Positions 17,551-25,815 of a stretch of DNA of 64,000 bases are shown here, in pieces. The notes under the pieces were generated by a model. It was not told the DNA's origin. It saw only the letters and a program-made list of their open reading frames with translations, and made no database searches. A program made the position numbers and the translations under genes. How positions within the stretch are numbered: the stretch's first letter is position 1; each line of letters opens with the position of its first letter. Origin of the DNA: Croceimicrobium sp965279135 (GTDB lineage: Bacteria; Bacteroidota; Bacteroidia; Flavobacteriales; Schleiferiaceae); NCBI GenBank assembly GCA_965279135.1, contig OZ257133.1, positions 806,001 through 870,000 on the forward strand. Reading direction: 5' to 3'.

Positions 17551-18219
17551 ATGAAAAAGATAATCCACATAATAACCAGTTTTACTCTTCTTATTTCCTG
17601 CTCAATAAGGAACGAAGAAGAGAAGATTAGACCCACTATTGAAGTCATAGAAAAGAAAGAATCCGATTTGGGGCCAGAGTCCCTAGTTCTTGAAAAATTG
17701 GAAGATGATATCTTATTGGATTGGATAAATTATTACCAATCCCTAGACTCATCATTCTCCATTAAAAACTTTTACTTAGAACGAACTGATACTTTAGATT
17801 TTAACCGAGGGAATGTATTGGGGATTTTTGACAAGAATTTCGACCAAACCTATCTTGATTTTATCGTCTATAGTCAGGATAAAAAGTGATATATAGACTT
17901 TGATAGTTATCAGTGGACTCTAAATGAAAACAGAATCCCTCAATTCTCAGCAGATCAGGAGATCAACTTAATTGATGTAGAGGAAGAGACTGTAACTAGA
18001 GTAGGGTTCTATAGTCCTCTCCAATGGGTCGAGAATGTCTTTTGGGAAAATGACACAACGATAATCATGTTGATGAATTCGAGCGAAAAGGCACTTAGAA
18101 TAAGTAAGCTAAATACGTCAAATAGAATTCAAAGGACATTCAAGTATCAAGATAGCTTAGACTTTAGATCGAACTATTCTGAGTTAAGACTGAAGAATAA
18201 AGGGTTGAGGATTGAATAG
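17551..18219 (+). pseudogene. Lipoprotein gene interrupted by an in-frame TGA
   Basis: From ATG 17551 the frame encodes a lipoprotein signal peptide (MKKIIHIITSFTLLISC, lipobox cysteine at 17) and runs to TGA at 17887-17889 (112 codons). The same frame then stays open for another 109 codons to TAG at 18217-18219 and reads sensible protein (YIDFDSYQWTLNEN, then VTRVGFYSPLQWVEN). The parsimonious reading is a TGG to TGA nonsense change in a 222-residue protein. A sequencing error or readthrough is possible. If the 112-residue product is made, it lacks the second half. No family is recognised. Confidence 0.75.
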
Positions 18220-18423
18220 GGGTTGAGCACAGCTTCGTAAATGAAAAATCATTGTGGTACTCTAAAGTCCTTTCGACGATTTAGGTCTCGATTAAATGAT
18301 TAATTTAGGGGCTTAACCCTGATATAAATCTTAAACAAAAGTCTGGATAAATCTACCTCTAGGATTTTTTTACTCAACTTTTCTAAGCATATAAACAAGT
18401 TGTGCTGAATTAGAATCATAAAT

Positions 18424-19053
18424 ATGGAACAAGAGTTACTTAAATCACTTGGTCAAATAGCGGGATTAGCAGGAATTGTTTCTGGAGTAGCTTTAATACT
18501 ATTTAGACAGATAATTCAAGAACAATTCTTCGTAAATCTTGCGAAAAAGCACTCGTATAGAATAATTTTAACTATAACAATAGCTGTTTGGACGATTGCT
18601 CTTGCAGGAATTGGAGCTTGGACCTATGTAGAGGTCATTAGCAAAAAAACTGTTAAATCTACCTCCGAAGTACAATTGGATTCATTTAAACTACCAATAA
18701 ATACAGGATGGGTGTTTGTCGGATATTTCGATGTTGACAGGGGATATTGGACTGAGGGTCCCTATATATCGATAATAGAAACTAATTCTAGAGGACAGCG
18801 CAACTATGTTGAAAAGGGAGACATAGTTCAAATGAAAGTTTCGAGTGATTTAATTGTGAATAACTACAAAAATAGTGGAATGAGTCAAGCTTTTGTTTCA
18901 CCAGTTCAAGATGAATACCTGGATCCTGCAGATTATACCGATTTTAAAGTTTCGACAAATTCGAAGTGGTTAGTCAGAGATGTTCAAGAAGGCTCATGGC
19001 AAGGGAGTTCGCAAGCTGGCATGTGGATTAGAATTGTAGATATTCCAAAGTAA
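18424..19053 (+). CDS. Hypothetical membrane-anchored protein
   Basis: A 209-residue protein. Two hydrophobic segments (about 11-27 and 46-70) are followed by a soluble domain of about 140 residues with INTGWVFVGYFDVDRGYWT and a Trp-rich C-terminus (SKWLVRDVQEGSWQG). GWVFVGYFD has the look of a small SH3-like beta-barrel, but I cannot assign a family. It is the gene before the large metallophosphoesterase-HSP90 fusion, 362 bases upstream of it. That gap includes an attC-like hairpin, so the two are probably not one operon. Confidence 0.6.
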   Translation: MEQELLKSLGQIAGLAGIVSGVALILFRQIIQEQFFVNLAKKHSYRIILTITIAVWTIALAGIGAWTYVEVISKKTVKSTSEVQLDSFKLPINTGWVFVGYFDVDRGYWTEGPYISIIETNSRGQRNYVEKGDIVQMKVSSDLIVNNYKNSGMSQAFVSPVQDEYLDPADYTDFKVSTNSKWLVRDVQEGSWQGSSQAGMWIRIVDIPK

Positions 19054-19060
19054 AACCTAG

Positions 19061-19110
19061 CCCAACAAAACCTAAACTGTATTAAAACGCAGTTTAGCTA
19101 AACCGTTGTA
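19061..19110 (+). repeat. attC-like hairpin element, copy 1
   Basis: GCCCAAC near the start, then AAACTGT (19074-19080), loop ATTAAAAC and GCAGTTT (19089-19095), ending in AAACCGTTGTAC. GCCCAAC fits the integron RYYYAAC pattern, and GTTGTAC is close to GTTRRRY. A near copy follows the gene at 25383. Confidence 0.55.
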
Positions 19111-19415
19111 CCTCATGCTGAAAAGACGACAATACAAGTAGAGACATTGAAATATAAAAACAGACAGGGGACAATCCAAACAATGACGCTGGACGAAAAA
19201 GATTATAGACCAACGCATAAGAAATTATTATTTGATTTTCGCCTGCGAACAGCAAGCACATGTAGAAGTCGTGCGTTTTAGTTTGCAAAAAAAATGCAAA
19301 CAAGAGCCGCTCGGCCTTCGCAAACTTGCCAAAGAGCTTGCTTTTGCAATCGCTCCACTGAGCAATAACAAGCAGACTACCTTAAGAAGTAGAACCAATT
19401 GAAAACAACCGAATA
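19111..19415. other. Noncoding leader before the MPE-HSP90 gene
   Basis: About 300 bases with no supportable gene. The one clear structure is a hairpin: GTTTGCA (19281-19287), seven A, TGCAAAC (19295-19301), followed by GC-rich CCGCTCGGCC and repeated TTGCAA/TTGC words. I see no clear TAnnTTTG promoter box. Confidence 0.5.
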
Positions 19416-22400
19416 ATGGGTAAATTAAGTGTATTGCACATCTCCGACCTTCATATAGGGAACTTCGTTTATCCCAACGTAAACGATCTTGCAATATCTC
19501 TCGTTGAGGCTATGGAAGACCATCAGAAAAAGGTTAACTGTGTAGTTGTTTCGGGAGACATATTCGATGGAAAGTCAAAGAACACCGACAAGGACATTAA
19601 AGACGCAGTAGGTTTTTTCAAGCAGTTACGCATCGAGTTGAACAAGAAATGTGCTAAGAATCTAAAGCCTTCAGATTTCCTCTTTGTTCCAGGGAATCAT
19701 GACCAGATAAGAACAGAAGATGGAGATACCTTAGTTAAATTCAAGACATTCCTTAAAGAATTTTACTCCAGAGGCTATTTTGAGAAGAACTACCACAAAG
19801 ACCATCTTTTTACAATAAAAATTTTTGAGGACAAGAAGATAGCTATGGTCGGATTAAATTCCTGCATGATTGAAAAACAACCTCTAATAGATAAGGAAAC
19901 TAAATGGTTAGATGCAATCCCGTTTAAAGATAAAGACGAGAAGCAAAATATAATAGAAACACTAGAGACACAAGGTAAGTGGGATGACTACGGTATGATT
20001 AGCAAGAGCCAGCTAAGGGATGCTTTCGATGACCTAAGTAACAAATTGAATGACCCTAATGAATATACCATTCTTGCCTGTTTTCATCATCATTTTTATC
20101 CGTTTCCAGAGATCTATGACAAGTATGGCGATAGCAGCCTAATAAGAAATTTCTCTAATGTCATTGATAAACTTCAAAAGAGTAATGTAAAAGTCGTTTT
20201 ACATGGTCACAAACACATTCCTATTATAAGACCTGTTACTAACCAAAAGTACTTAACAGACCCAAATTCAATGCTATATGTGTTTTCTGCTGGTAGTATT
20301 GGAAAAAAGGACGTGAGTAACCGTTCTTTTCAAATCGTTGATTTATACAGCCCGGATAACAATCGAATTGCTGAGGTACATCGATTCAATTACAAGTTTG
20401 AAGAACTTGAAACACCGGAATCCTTTTGTTTTCCTCCAAGAAGAAAATACGAACAGCACGATTACATTATGTTGATTGAAGTGCTGCAAGCCGAATTCTC
20501 AGATGATTACGATAAATATCTGAATCAAATTCATGAATTTGATAACATTTCACAAAACCTGAGAGTTGATGAGATTATCAAGAACATAAGTCAAACTATT
20601 ACCTCGTTCGATGCTGTTAAAAAGGATCTAAAACAATCTTCAAAAAGTGTACTGACATTATTGCTATCTGTTCATTACAGAGTCAATGCCTTGTCAAGTC
20701 AACGAAGCTCTACGCAGAAGGCGTCTAAAGCAATAATCAATAAGATTAGGAAACTGCTACATGAGGTTATTGATTCAGAGGACTACGAAAAGAAGCTATT
20801 CAAATTACTTGAAGCTAATACCACTTCTGAATTCGAGAAGCACTATGATGATATCGAAAAGGACGCTTCAAGAAATGAGAGGATGTTGACAGCTTACAGC
20901 ACAATTGCCATCTTCTTCACAGACTTGTATCTGACATTAAGCCAATACGGTGAATTCTATTACAAGAAAGAAGGATTAAATGCCAATATTAAATTAGATG
21001 AAAACACGTTTCAGACCAACATACCTGTTACCACAATCAAGATAAGTAGTGATGTAGAGCGAAGGTCTTCCTTTATTCAGTTCAAATGCAAAAACCCTAC
21101 GGTTCATAAGATTGCCGTCCTTATAGTAAAGGAATTCGAGAAGCGAATTAACAAAATTGAAGATAGCTTCAAGATTTTGGACTTAAAAATATACTACCTA
21201 AGTCCTAAAATTGAAAAGGACAATTACGATTTAGAGAACTTCAACTTTGAAGCCTACATCCCTACCCTCCTGCCACTCCTTACAGGTGATAATTTGTATA
21301 AGCAAAAAGAGGTTTTCATAAGAGAATTACTTCAAAATTCACTGGATGCTATTCTCCTGAGAGCGAAAGTTGATAAGAATAATGGCATTGACAAGACCAT
21401 TAGGCTTACCCTTGGCAAAGAAAAAAATCCGAAAAGCGGGAAACTCAGAAAATTTCTACGGATTTCGGATAACGGTGTCGGAATGGATGAATTCAAGATT
21501 GAAAGATACTTCACAAGCATAGGTAGGAGTTTCTATGTTTCAGACGAGTTTGAGGAGTTGCAGAAAAGTGAAGAAATCGAATATAGACCGATTAGCAATT
21601 TCGGTATTGGGTTCTTATCTGCGTTCATGGTTTGCAAAGAGATCCATGTAGTAACGAAAAGTTACGACAAGAGTTCAGGGCTTGAAATTCAGATACCCAA
21701 TTTTGATGGTTGCTTTTTCATTAACAAAACAGACGATAAACAAACAGGCACTTCTATTACTTTGTATGAGGATGAAAGAAAACTACTTAATTCAAAGAAT
21801 ATAATTGAGTACATAAAACAAACCATGCTGGACTTCCAGCTTGATATTGAAATAATCGATAAAATTTCCAACAAGTCAGAATCTTGGCAAGCTCACCATG
21901 TCAAGCACAATTGCACGCTTCCGTTATTTGTTCCCCTGACTGACACGGGAATGGAAAAGATATCATGGGTCAAGGAAGTACAAACAGGCAAGTTCATCAG
22001 TGATTATGACTTTGGGCTGCTGTTAGACTTTCGGGCCAATCCTTACAAAAAGAAACAAGAGGCGGCATTCCTCAATTCCGGCATACTGCTTTCCAATGTT
22101 CCTGAAATACCTTTTAAATATCCTTTCTGCAATCAATACTATAACTTTCCTTCTTCATACATAGAATTGGATGTATCGCGTGAGAAAATCATGCGTTTTA
22201 AAAACAACCACTTCCAACTTGATAAAGCACTCCAACTATTAGCAATACAAGCTGGTGAACTTATAGATTACAGCAAGGCAAAAAGCAAAGATTTGCCAAT
22301 ATCGGCACTGGACAACGTCTATCGGTTTTTCATACACAACGGCCTAAACAACTCTGCTCTAAGGGACTTGAAGGGAAAGTTATTTCACCTATCTATAAAA

Positions 22401-23159
22401 GTGCTGTCTGATGATACTATTTCGGTTTCTCTAGACCCGTCTAGAAACCAATCAGTTACTTGGGTTGCCACTGATTACCAGGGGATTTTCAAACTTCTTG
22501 TCAAATGTCTAACTCTATTCATGACTCAAGTAAGAGAAATCAGAGAAAAACAAAAAGGGCTATTCCCCGATGAATTTTATGACATTATTGATGAACTGGC
22601 AAAGTGGATAGATACTGAAATTCCTGGAAGGTTGAAGGCATATGACAGAAAAGGTAATATTCAAAGTTTCGAAAAGAAGTTTTCGCCCCGGTTCGAGGAA
22701 GAGTTCTTCTACAGGTTTGAGAAGGAATTCTTACCACGATTTGAGGAAGAATTCTTTCATAGGTTTGAAAATGGATTTTCACTCCGATTTGATGAGGGGT
22801 TCTTTCACATATTTGATGGAGAGTTATCATATAAATTTGAGCAAGAGTTTTTTCACGGGTTTGAAAAGGATTTGTCGCATAGGTTTGAAGAAGAATTTTT
22901 TCCTCGATTTGAAAGAGAGTTTTCGCCTCAGTTTGAGGAGGAGTTCCTCCATAAAAATAGAATTAGAATGCCTATTCGTCATGATAACAAATACCAAGGC
23001 CTTCTGTACAATTTACTTTTATCCTCGTTCCTGTTTCAAAGGCGGAGAAATAGGAGATTTAGCATTGCCGACTTATATCTGAGGCTTTACTATTTCTATT
23101 TTATTCTCAGCGGCAATATTAGCATTGGAGAAGTAAATAAATTTGAATTGAAGTTCTAA
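19416..23159 (+). CDS. Metallophosphoesterase-HSP90-like ATPase fusion with C-terminal octapeptide repeat
   Basis: A 1247-residue protein of three parts. Residues 1 to ~320 form a calcineurin-like phosphoesterase with SDLHIG (10-15), GDIFD (~47-51), GNHD (~93-96), CFHHHF (~222-227) and HGHKH (~263-267), so all metal ligands are present. A helical linker follows. Residues ~610-960 form a GHKL/HSP90-type ATPase with RELLQNSLDA (N box, ~634), DNGVGM (~684) and SNFGIGFLSAF (~727); LDVSREKI near 930 matches the HSP90 middle region. Residues 1084-1179 are twelve tandem octapeptides of the form RFEEEFFx. No signal peptide or membrane helix is seen, so it is cytosolic. Such multidomain ATPase-hydrolase proteins often act in stress or anti-phage defence; that role is inference. 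The adjacent TIR gene may or may not be functionally linked. Confidence 0.85.
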   Translation: MGKLSVLHISDLHIGNFVYPNVNDLAISLVEAMEDHQKKVNCVVVSGDIFDGKSKNTDKDIKDAVGFFKQLRIELNKKCAKNLKPSDFLFVPGNHDQIRTEDGDTLVKFKTFLKEFYSRGYFEKNYHKDHLFTIKIFEDKKIAMVGLNSCMIEKQPLIDKETKWLDAIPFKDKDEKQNIIETLETQGKWDDYGMISKSQLRDAFDDLSNKLNDPNEYTILACFHHHFYPFPEIYDKYGDSSLIRNFSNVIDKLQKSNVKVVLHGHKHIPIIRPVTNQKYLTDPNSMLYVFSAGSIGKKDVSNRSFQIVDLYSPDNNRIAEVHRFNYKFEELETPESFCFPPRRKYEQHDYIMLIEVLQAEFSDDYDKYLNQIHEFDNISQNLRVDEIIKNISQTITSFDAVKKDLKQSSKSVLTLLLSVHYRVNALSSQRSSTQKASKAIINKIRKLLHEVIDSEDYEKKLFKLLEANTTSEFEKHYDDIEKDASRNERMLTAYSTIAIFFTDLYLTLSQYGEFYYKKEGLNANIKLDENTFQTNIPVTTIKISSDVERRSSFIQFKCKNPTVHKIAVLIVKEFEKRINKIEDSFKILDLKIYYLSPKIEKDNYDLENFNFEAYIPTLLPLLTGDNLYKQKEVFIRELLQNSLDAILLRAKVDKNNGIDKTIRLTLGKEKNPKSGKLRKFLRISDNGVGMDEFKIERYFTSIGRSFYVSDEFEELQKSEEIEYRPISNFGIGFLSAFMVCKEIHVVTKSYDKSSGLEIQIPNFDGCFFINKTDDKQTGTSITLYEDERKLLNSKNIIEYIKQTMLDFQLDIEIIDKISNKSESWQAHHVKHNCTLPLFVPLTDTGMEKISWVKEVQTGKFISDYDFGLLLDFRANPYKKKQEAAFLNSGILLSNVPEIPFKYPFCNQYYNFPSSYIELDVSREKIMRFKNNHFQLDKALQLLAIQAGELIDYSKAKSKDLPISALDNVYRFFIHNGLNNSALRDLKGKLFHLSIKVLSDDTISVSLDPSRNQSVTWVATDYQGIFKLLVKCLTLFMTQVREIREKQKGLFPDEFYDIIDELAKWIDTEIPGRLKAYDRKGNIQSFEKKFSPRFEEEFFYRFEKEFLPRFEEEFFHRFENGFSLRFDEGFFHIFDGELSYKFEQEFFHGFEKDLSHRFEEEFFPRFEREFSPQFEEEFLHKNRIRMPIRHDNKYQGLLYNLLLSSFLFQRRRNRRFSIADLYLRLYYFYFILSGNISIGEVNKFELKF
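22665..22952 (+). repeat. 24-bp tandem repeat, 12 units (octapeptide coding)
   Basis: Twelve exact-length 24-bp units, all in frame within the MPE-HSP90 gene. The encoded consensus is [R/x]FEEEFFx; unit starts step by 24 from 22665. Units are diverged at third positions and some second positions, so the array is not brand new. Confidence 0.93.
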
Positions 23160-23471
23160 CGCCATTCAGTTTGCACATTGCCGTACTCGCACCTGCGGGC
23201 GGCAAAGAGCAAAAGGCCAACGCGCACTTTGTCCTAAAGGACAGTGAATTAGAAAATAGAATAAAAATTTCGCTTGTACTCGACAAAAAGGAAAAGAATA
23301 AAAAAGCACGAAGGCACAACAAATGATAAAAAACACAGTACTGACAGTAGTTTCAGAGCGTTCGGAGCTCTTAATGAACAGTATTAGTCGGCAGACAATG
23401 CCGAGTTCCAAAAGCCTTGCGATTATTTAGCAAAACCGTTGGGCGCAATTAGAAGGCAGTTGAGAACATAG
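23160..23471. other. Noncoding gap with cassette-core-like site
   Basis: No gene is supported. It has a GC-rich start (CTGCGGGCGGC, about 23193-23203) and the motif AAAACCGTTGGGCGCAATT at 23432-23450, whose GTTGGGC fits the integron core GTTRRRY exactly. The TIR start codon follows 22 bases later. Confidence 0.55.
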
Positions 23472-23825
23472 ATGAAAGCTTGGATATCATATTCGCTTAA
23501 GGATCAAAAATTTGCGGAGCGACTAAAAAAGAGCTTAGAGAATTCTAAGCTTGATTTACAGTTCTATGATCATTCGAATTTGAAAGCAGGAGTTGATTGG
23601 GGCGAAAAGATTTATAAAGAAATCATCGAATCTGAAATCGTGCTCTTTATCTTTTCCAAAGACAGTGTTAAATCTGAATGGATTTCCACAGAAATAGGTA
23701 TAGCAGTTTCAGAATTAAGAAAAAGTGATAAAAAAAGGATCATTCCAGTTGTCGTAGATAAAAATGTAGAACTTCAAAATCATATTGCCCCTCTTTCTTT
23801 TGACTTCTTATTCTTCGACCTATAA
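23472..23825 (+). CDS. TIR-domain protein
   Basis: A 117-residue protein consisting of a single TIR domain. It begins MKAWISYSLKDQKFAERL (box 1-like ISYS) and has the NAD-cleaving motif SEWISTEIGIA with W70 and putative catalytic E74. KKRIIPVVVDK matches the following strand. Bacterial TIR domains hydrolyse NAD+ or make cyclic ADP-ribose variants in abortive anti-phage systems, normally with a sensor partner. Here no sensor is fused; the nearest candidate is the upstream ATPase fusion, which is an inference. It is short for a TIR protein and ends just before an IS-disrupted region, so C-terminal loss cannot be excluded. Confidence 0.8.
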   Translation: MKAWISYSLKDQKFAERLKKSLENSKLDLQFYDHSNLKAGVDWGEKIYKEIIESEIVLFIFSKDSVKSEWISTEIGIAVSELRKSDKKRIIPVVVDKNVELQNHIAPLSFDFLFFDL

Positions 23826-23853
23826 AGTTGAAGAACAACCAACAGAATACTCA

Positions 23854-23994
23854 ATGGTAATTGAAAGAGGTAGAGTGATAGGTGTGATATTTAAAGAGGA
23901 GGCGGACTGTTTTCTGTGCCTTCAAGACAAAGAAAGATTCACTCCGACAATTGAAGACATTCAAAAAGCTGAACTGATACTCAAGGAAAATTTA
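23854..23994 (+). pseudogene. 5' fragment of a gene cut by the IS3-family element
   Basis: From ATG 23854 the frame gives about 47 residues (including FKEEADCFLCLQDKERFTPT and IEDIQKAELILKEN) and then enters the left terminal repeat of the insertion sequence, ending in a chance stop at 24039. The sequence resembles the start of a short hypothetical protein found in Bacteroidota, but no downstream part is recognisable beyond the right IS end. The real start may be further upstream, overlapping the TIR gene. Confidence 0.45.
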
Positions 23995-24019
23995 TGTAAG
24001 TCCCCCCTTATTCCAACAG
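23995..24019. repeat. IS left terminal inverted repeat
   Basis: It begins TGTAAGTCCCCCC and ends TCCAACAG. It matches the inverse of 25152-25177 with one small indel and a few mismatches. Confidence 0.88.
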
Positions 24020-24035
24020 GTCTAAAATATCGATT

Positions 24036-24803
24036 TTAGGCGATAAGCCTTTGTTTAAACTCTCTTGGCGACATATCACCAAGAGAAGAATGTGGGTGAT
24101 TCTGATTATAGTCTTCCATCCAATGATTGATTAGCTCTTGCATCTGGTTCTTCGTTTCAAAGAGATAGGCGTTGAGCACATCTTCTCTCAGGGTGCGGTT
24201 AAAGCGTTCACAATATCCATTCTGCATTGGTTTTCCTTTCTGTATTCTTAGGTGCTTAATTTGATGTCGATTGCAAAACTTTTGAAAGGCTTCCGCCATG
24301 AACTCTGTTCCGTTATCGGTTCGTATAGTAAGTGACTTTCCATGCCACTCTATTAATTGCTCAAATTGCTCCACCACATGTTCTGATGGGAAGCTACTAG
24401 ACACTTTGCAAGCTAAAGCCTCTCGGTTGTAGTCGTCAATGATGTTGAGCACACGCATCTTAACACCGTTCTCTAAGCGGTCTTGCATAAAGTCGGCACT
24501 CCAACAAAGGTTAGATGCTAAAGGCTGTAGTAACACCTCCTTATTGGGGTTAGGAATACGTCGCTTCCATTTCCTTTTGCGCTTGTTCATCCCCAGTTTG
24601 TTGTACACCCTGCGAACTCGCTTCTTGTTCCAAGCATAACCCTCTTTACGAATGCGCTTGGTATAAAACGGGCAGCCACGGGTGGGATAATGCTCCGCGT
24701 ACCAGCGTAGCTTTTCCTCTACCTCCTGATCCTCCCGCTTGGACACATAGTAATATCCAGAGCGCTCCAGGCTAATTATTTTACAGGCCCTGGCAGTACT
24801 CAC
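24036..24803 (-). CDS. IS3-family transposase OrfB (DDE integrase core)
   Basis: A 255-residue frame with an HTH_21-type start (RACKIISLERSGYYYV), then the rve catalytic core. The DDE residues are visible in WSADFMQD (first D), IRTDNGTEF (second D) and NGYCERFNRTLRED (E). The frame stays open upstream of ATG 24803 to the frameshift site, so the natural product is an OrfAB fusion made by -1 frameshifting. It is intact over the catalytic domain. Without a working OrfA it is unlikely to transpose. Confidence 0.92.
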   Translation of the reverse strand: MSTARACKIISLERSGYYYVSKREDQEVEEKLRWYAEHYPTRGCPFYTKRIRKEGYAWNKKRVRRVYNKLGMNKRKRKWKRRIPNPNKEVLLQPLASNLCWSADFMQDRLENGVKMRVLNIIDDYNREALACKVSSSFPSEHVVEQFEQLIEWHGKSLTIRTDNGTEFMAEAFQKFCNRHQIKHLRIQKGKPMQNGYCERFNRTLREDVLNAYLFETKNQMQELINHWMEDYNQNHPHSSLGDMSPREFKQRLIA

Positions 24804-24853
24804 AGCGTAATCCGCTTTAATCTGCTTTGCTAAAAACCGCTTCTGACAGAGCC

Positions 24854-25120
24854 CTAGAGCTTTTTTTCGACAACGTCTTTTAGGATCCTGTGGTCCAAGC
24901 TTAAATCCGCGTACATCTGCTTAAGCTTCGCGTTTTCACGTTCCAACTCCTTGTACTTGCGAAGCATCGCTGAATCCATACCTCCGTACTTCTTGCGCCA
25001 CAGGTAAAAGGTATTGGCGCTTATGCCAAGTTCCTTGCAGATCTCCTGCACTTTCTTACCTGCCTCATGCTCCTATAAAGCCTGGCTGATCTGGCTTTCT
25101 GAAAATCTTGATTTCCTCAT
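24854..25120 (-). pseudogene. IS3-family OrfA with premature stop
   Basis: Reading from ATG 25120 gives MRKSRFSESQISQAL, then TAG at codon 16 (25073-25075), then EHEAGKKVQEICKELGIS, an HTH, and a leucine-zipper-like segment to the stop at 24854-24856. Relatives read ALKEHEAGK here, so AAG to TAG is the likely change. The run of seven A (complement of 24861-24867) in codons GAA AAA AAG is the slippery heptamer that would shift ribosomes into OrfB. Confidence 0.88.
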
Positions 25121-25151
25121 AGTCAACAGTTTAAATTTACACACTTTTAAA

Positions 25152-25177
25152 CTGTTGGATTTTTAGGGGGACTTACA
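25152..25177. repeat. IS right terminal inverted repeat
   Basis: It begins CTGTTGGAT and ends GGGGGACTTACA, the inverse of the left end at 23995-24019. Confidence 0.88.
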
Positions 25178-25382
25178 TACGTACACATTCATATGGAATG
25201 GAGTGAGATTTGAATAAAGGGAAAAATAACCCCCGCAGACAATTGCTTTAGCAAATAAAGGTCTTGCCGCTTCAACCATTGTACCGGATATTGGAAAACC
25301 TTAATTAATCTAAGCTGAGATAAACCTAGCTTCGCGTTTCCATTAATGCCATAGCCGGGCCCGAGGTAGCCAATTTTTGAAA

Positions 25383-25763
25383 ATGAAAACTATTGAACAA
25401 ATTGTAAAATCCTTAGAAGCAAAAGAACTTGAATCAGTATTAATTAACTCAACGGATAATTCTCTTCAGCTAAGAGTTTCTGAAAATGGTAAATTTCCTG
25501 AGAAGATTGAATTGGGAGGAATTTTAGAGTTTAATTATATACCTGACTTTACTGACTCTGGACCTTGGTTAATTATGGATTGTGAATTTCAATCAGGAAG
25601 TTTGAAGAAGTTTATCAATAAGCTCAGGTTGTTATGGACAAAGGAGTCTTTCGCAATTGAAAACTGGCTTAACGAGGAAGTGTTCAGATTAAAATTGTTA
25701 TCCGGTGATTTTGAACTAACAGTAACATTTAAAGAAATATTAACTGGCTATAACAACACCTAA
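25383..25763 (+). CDS. Hypothetical small protein
   Basis: A protein of about 126 residues starting at ATG 25383; a TTG six bases upstream is the only earlier start. It is acidic and soluble with no signal peptide. It has an N-terminal amphipathic helix (TIEQIVKSLEAKELESVL) and beta-strand-like segments. No family is recognised; the size and composition would suit an immunity-type or cassette-borne protein, but nothing proves it. The stop codon lies inside the AACACC arm of the attC-like element, as is common for integron cassette genes. Confidence 0.6.
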   Translation: MKTIEQIVKSLEAKELESVLINSTDNSLQLRVSENGKFPEKIELGGILEFNYIPDFTDSGPWLIMDCEFQSGSLKKFINKLRLLWTKESFAIENWLNEEVFRLKLLSGDFELTVTFKEILTGYNNT

Positions 25764-25803
25764 ACTGCATTAAAACGCAGTTTGGCCAAACCTTTGTGCG
25801 CAA
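25750..25803 (+). repeat. attC-like hairpin element, copy 2
   Basis: AAACTGC (25762-25768), loop ATTAAAAC, GCAGTTT (25777-25783), then CCAAACCTTTGTGCGCAATT. The core is almost base-for-base the element at 19061-19110, although the two lie 6.7 kb apart after unrelated genes. Confidence 0.6.
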
Positions 25804-25815
25804 TTAAAGGAAATA

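Larger units (their letters stand above)
23995..25177 (-). mobile_element. IS3-family insertion sequence, degenerate
   Basis: A 1183-bp element bounded by imperfect terminal inverted repeats of about 25 bp: TGTAAGTCCCCCCTTATT... at 23995 and its inverse ending ...AGGGGGACTTACA at 25177. Inside are orfA and orfB on the minus strand with an A7 frameshift site, the normal IS3 plan. OrfA has an in-frame TAG, so the element is probably inactive. The three bases on either side (TTA and TAC) do not form a target duplication, so one flank has probably been rearranged since insertion. Confidence 0.9.

Noticed and set aside
22642..23082. 146-codon open frame on the plus strand overlapping the octapeptide array
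   Set aside because: It is open only because the 24-bp repeat keeps one alternative frame free of stops; the real frame is the MPE-HSP90 protein.
23992..25180. Three-base target duplication around the IS
   Set aside because: TTA on the left and TAC on the right do not match, and shifting the ends by one or two bases does not help.
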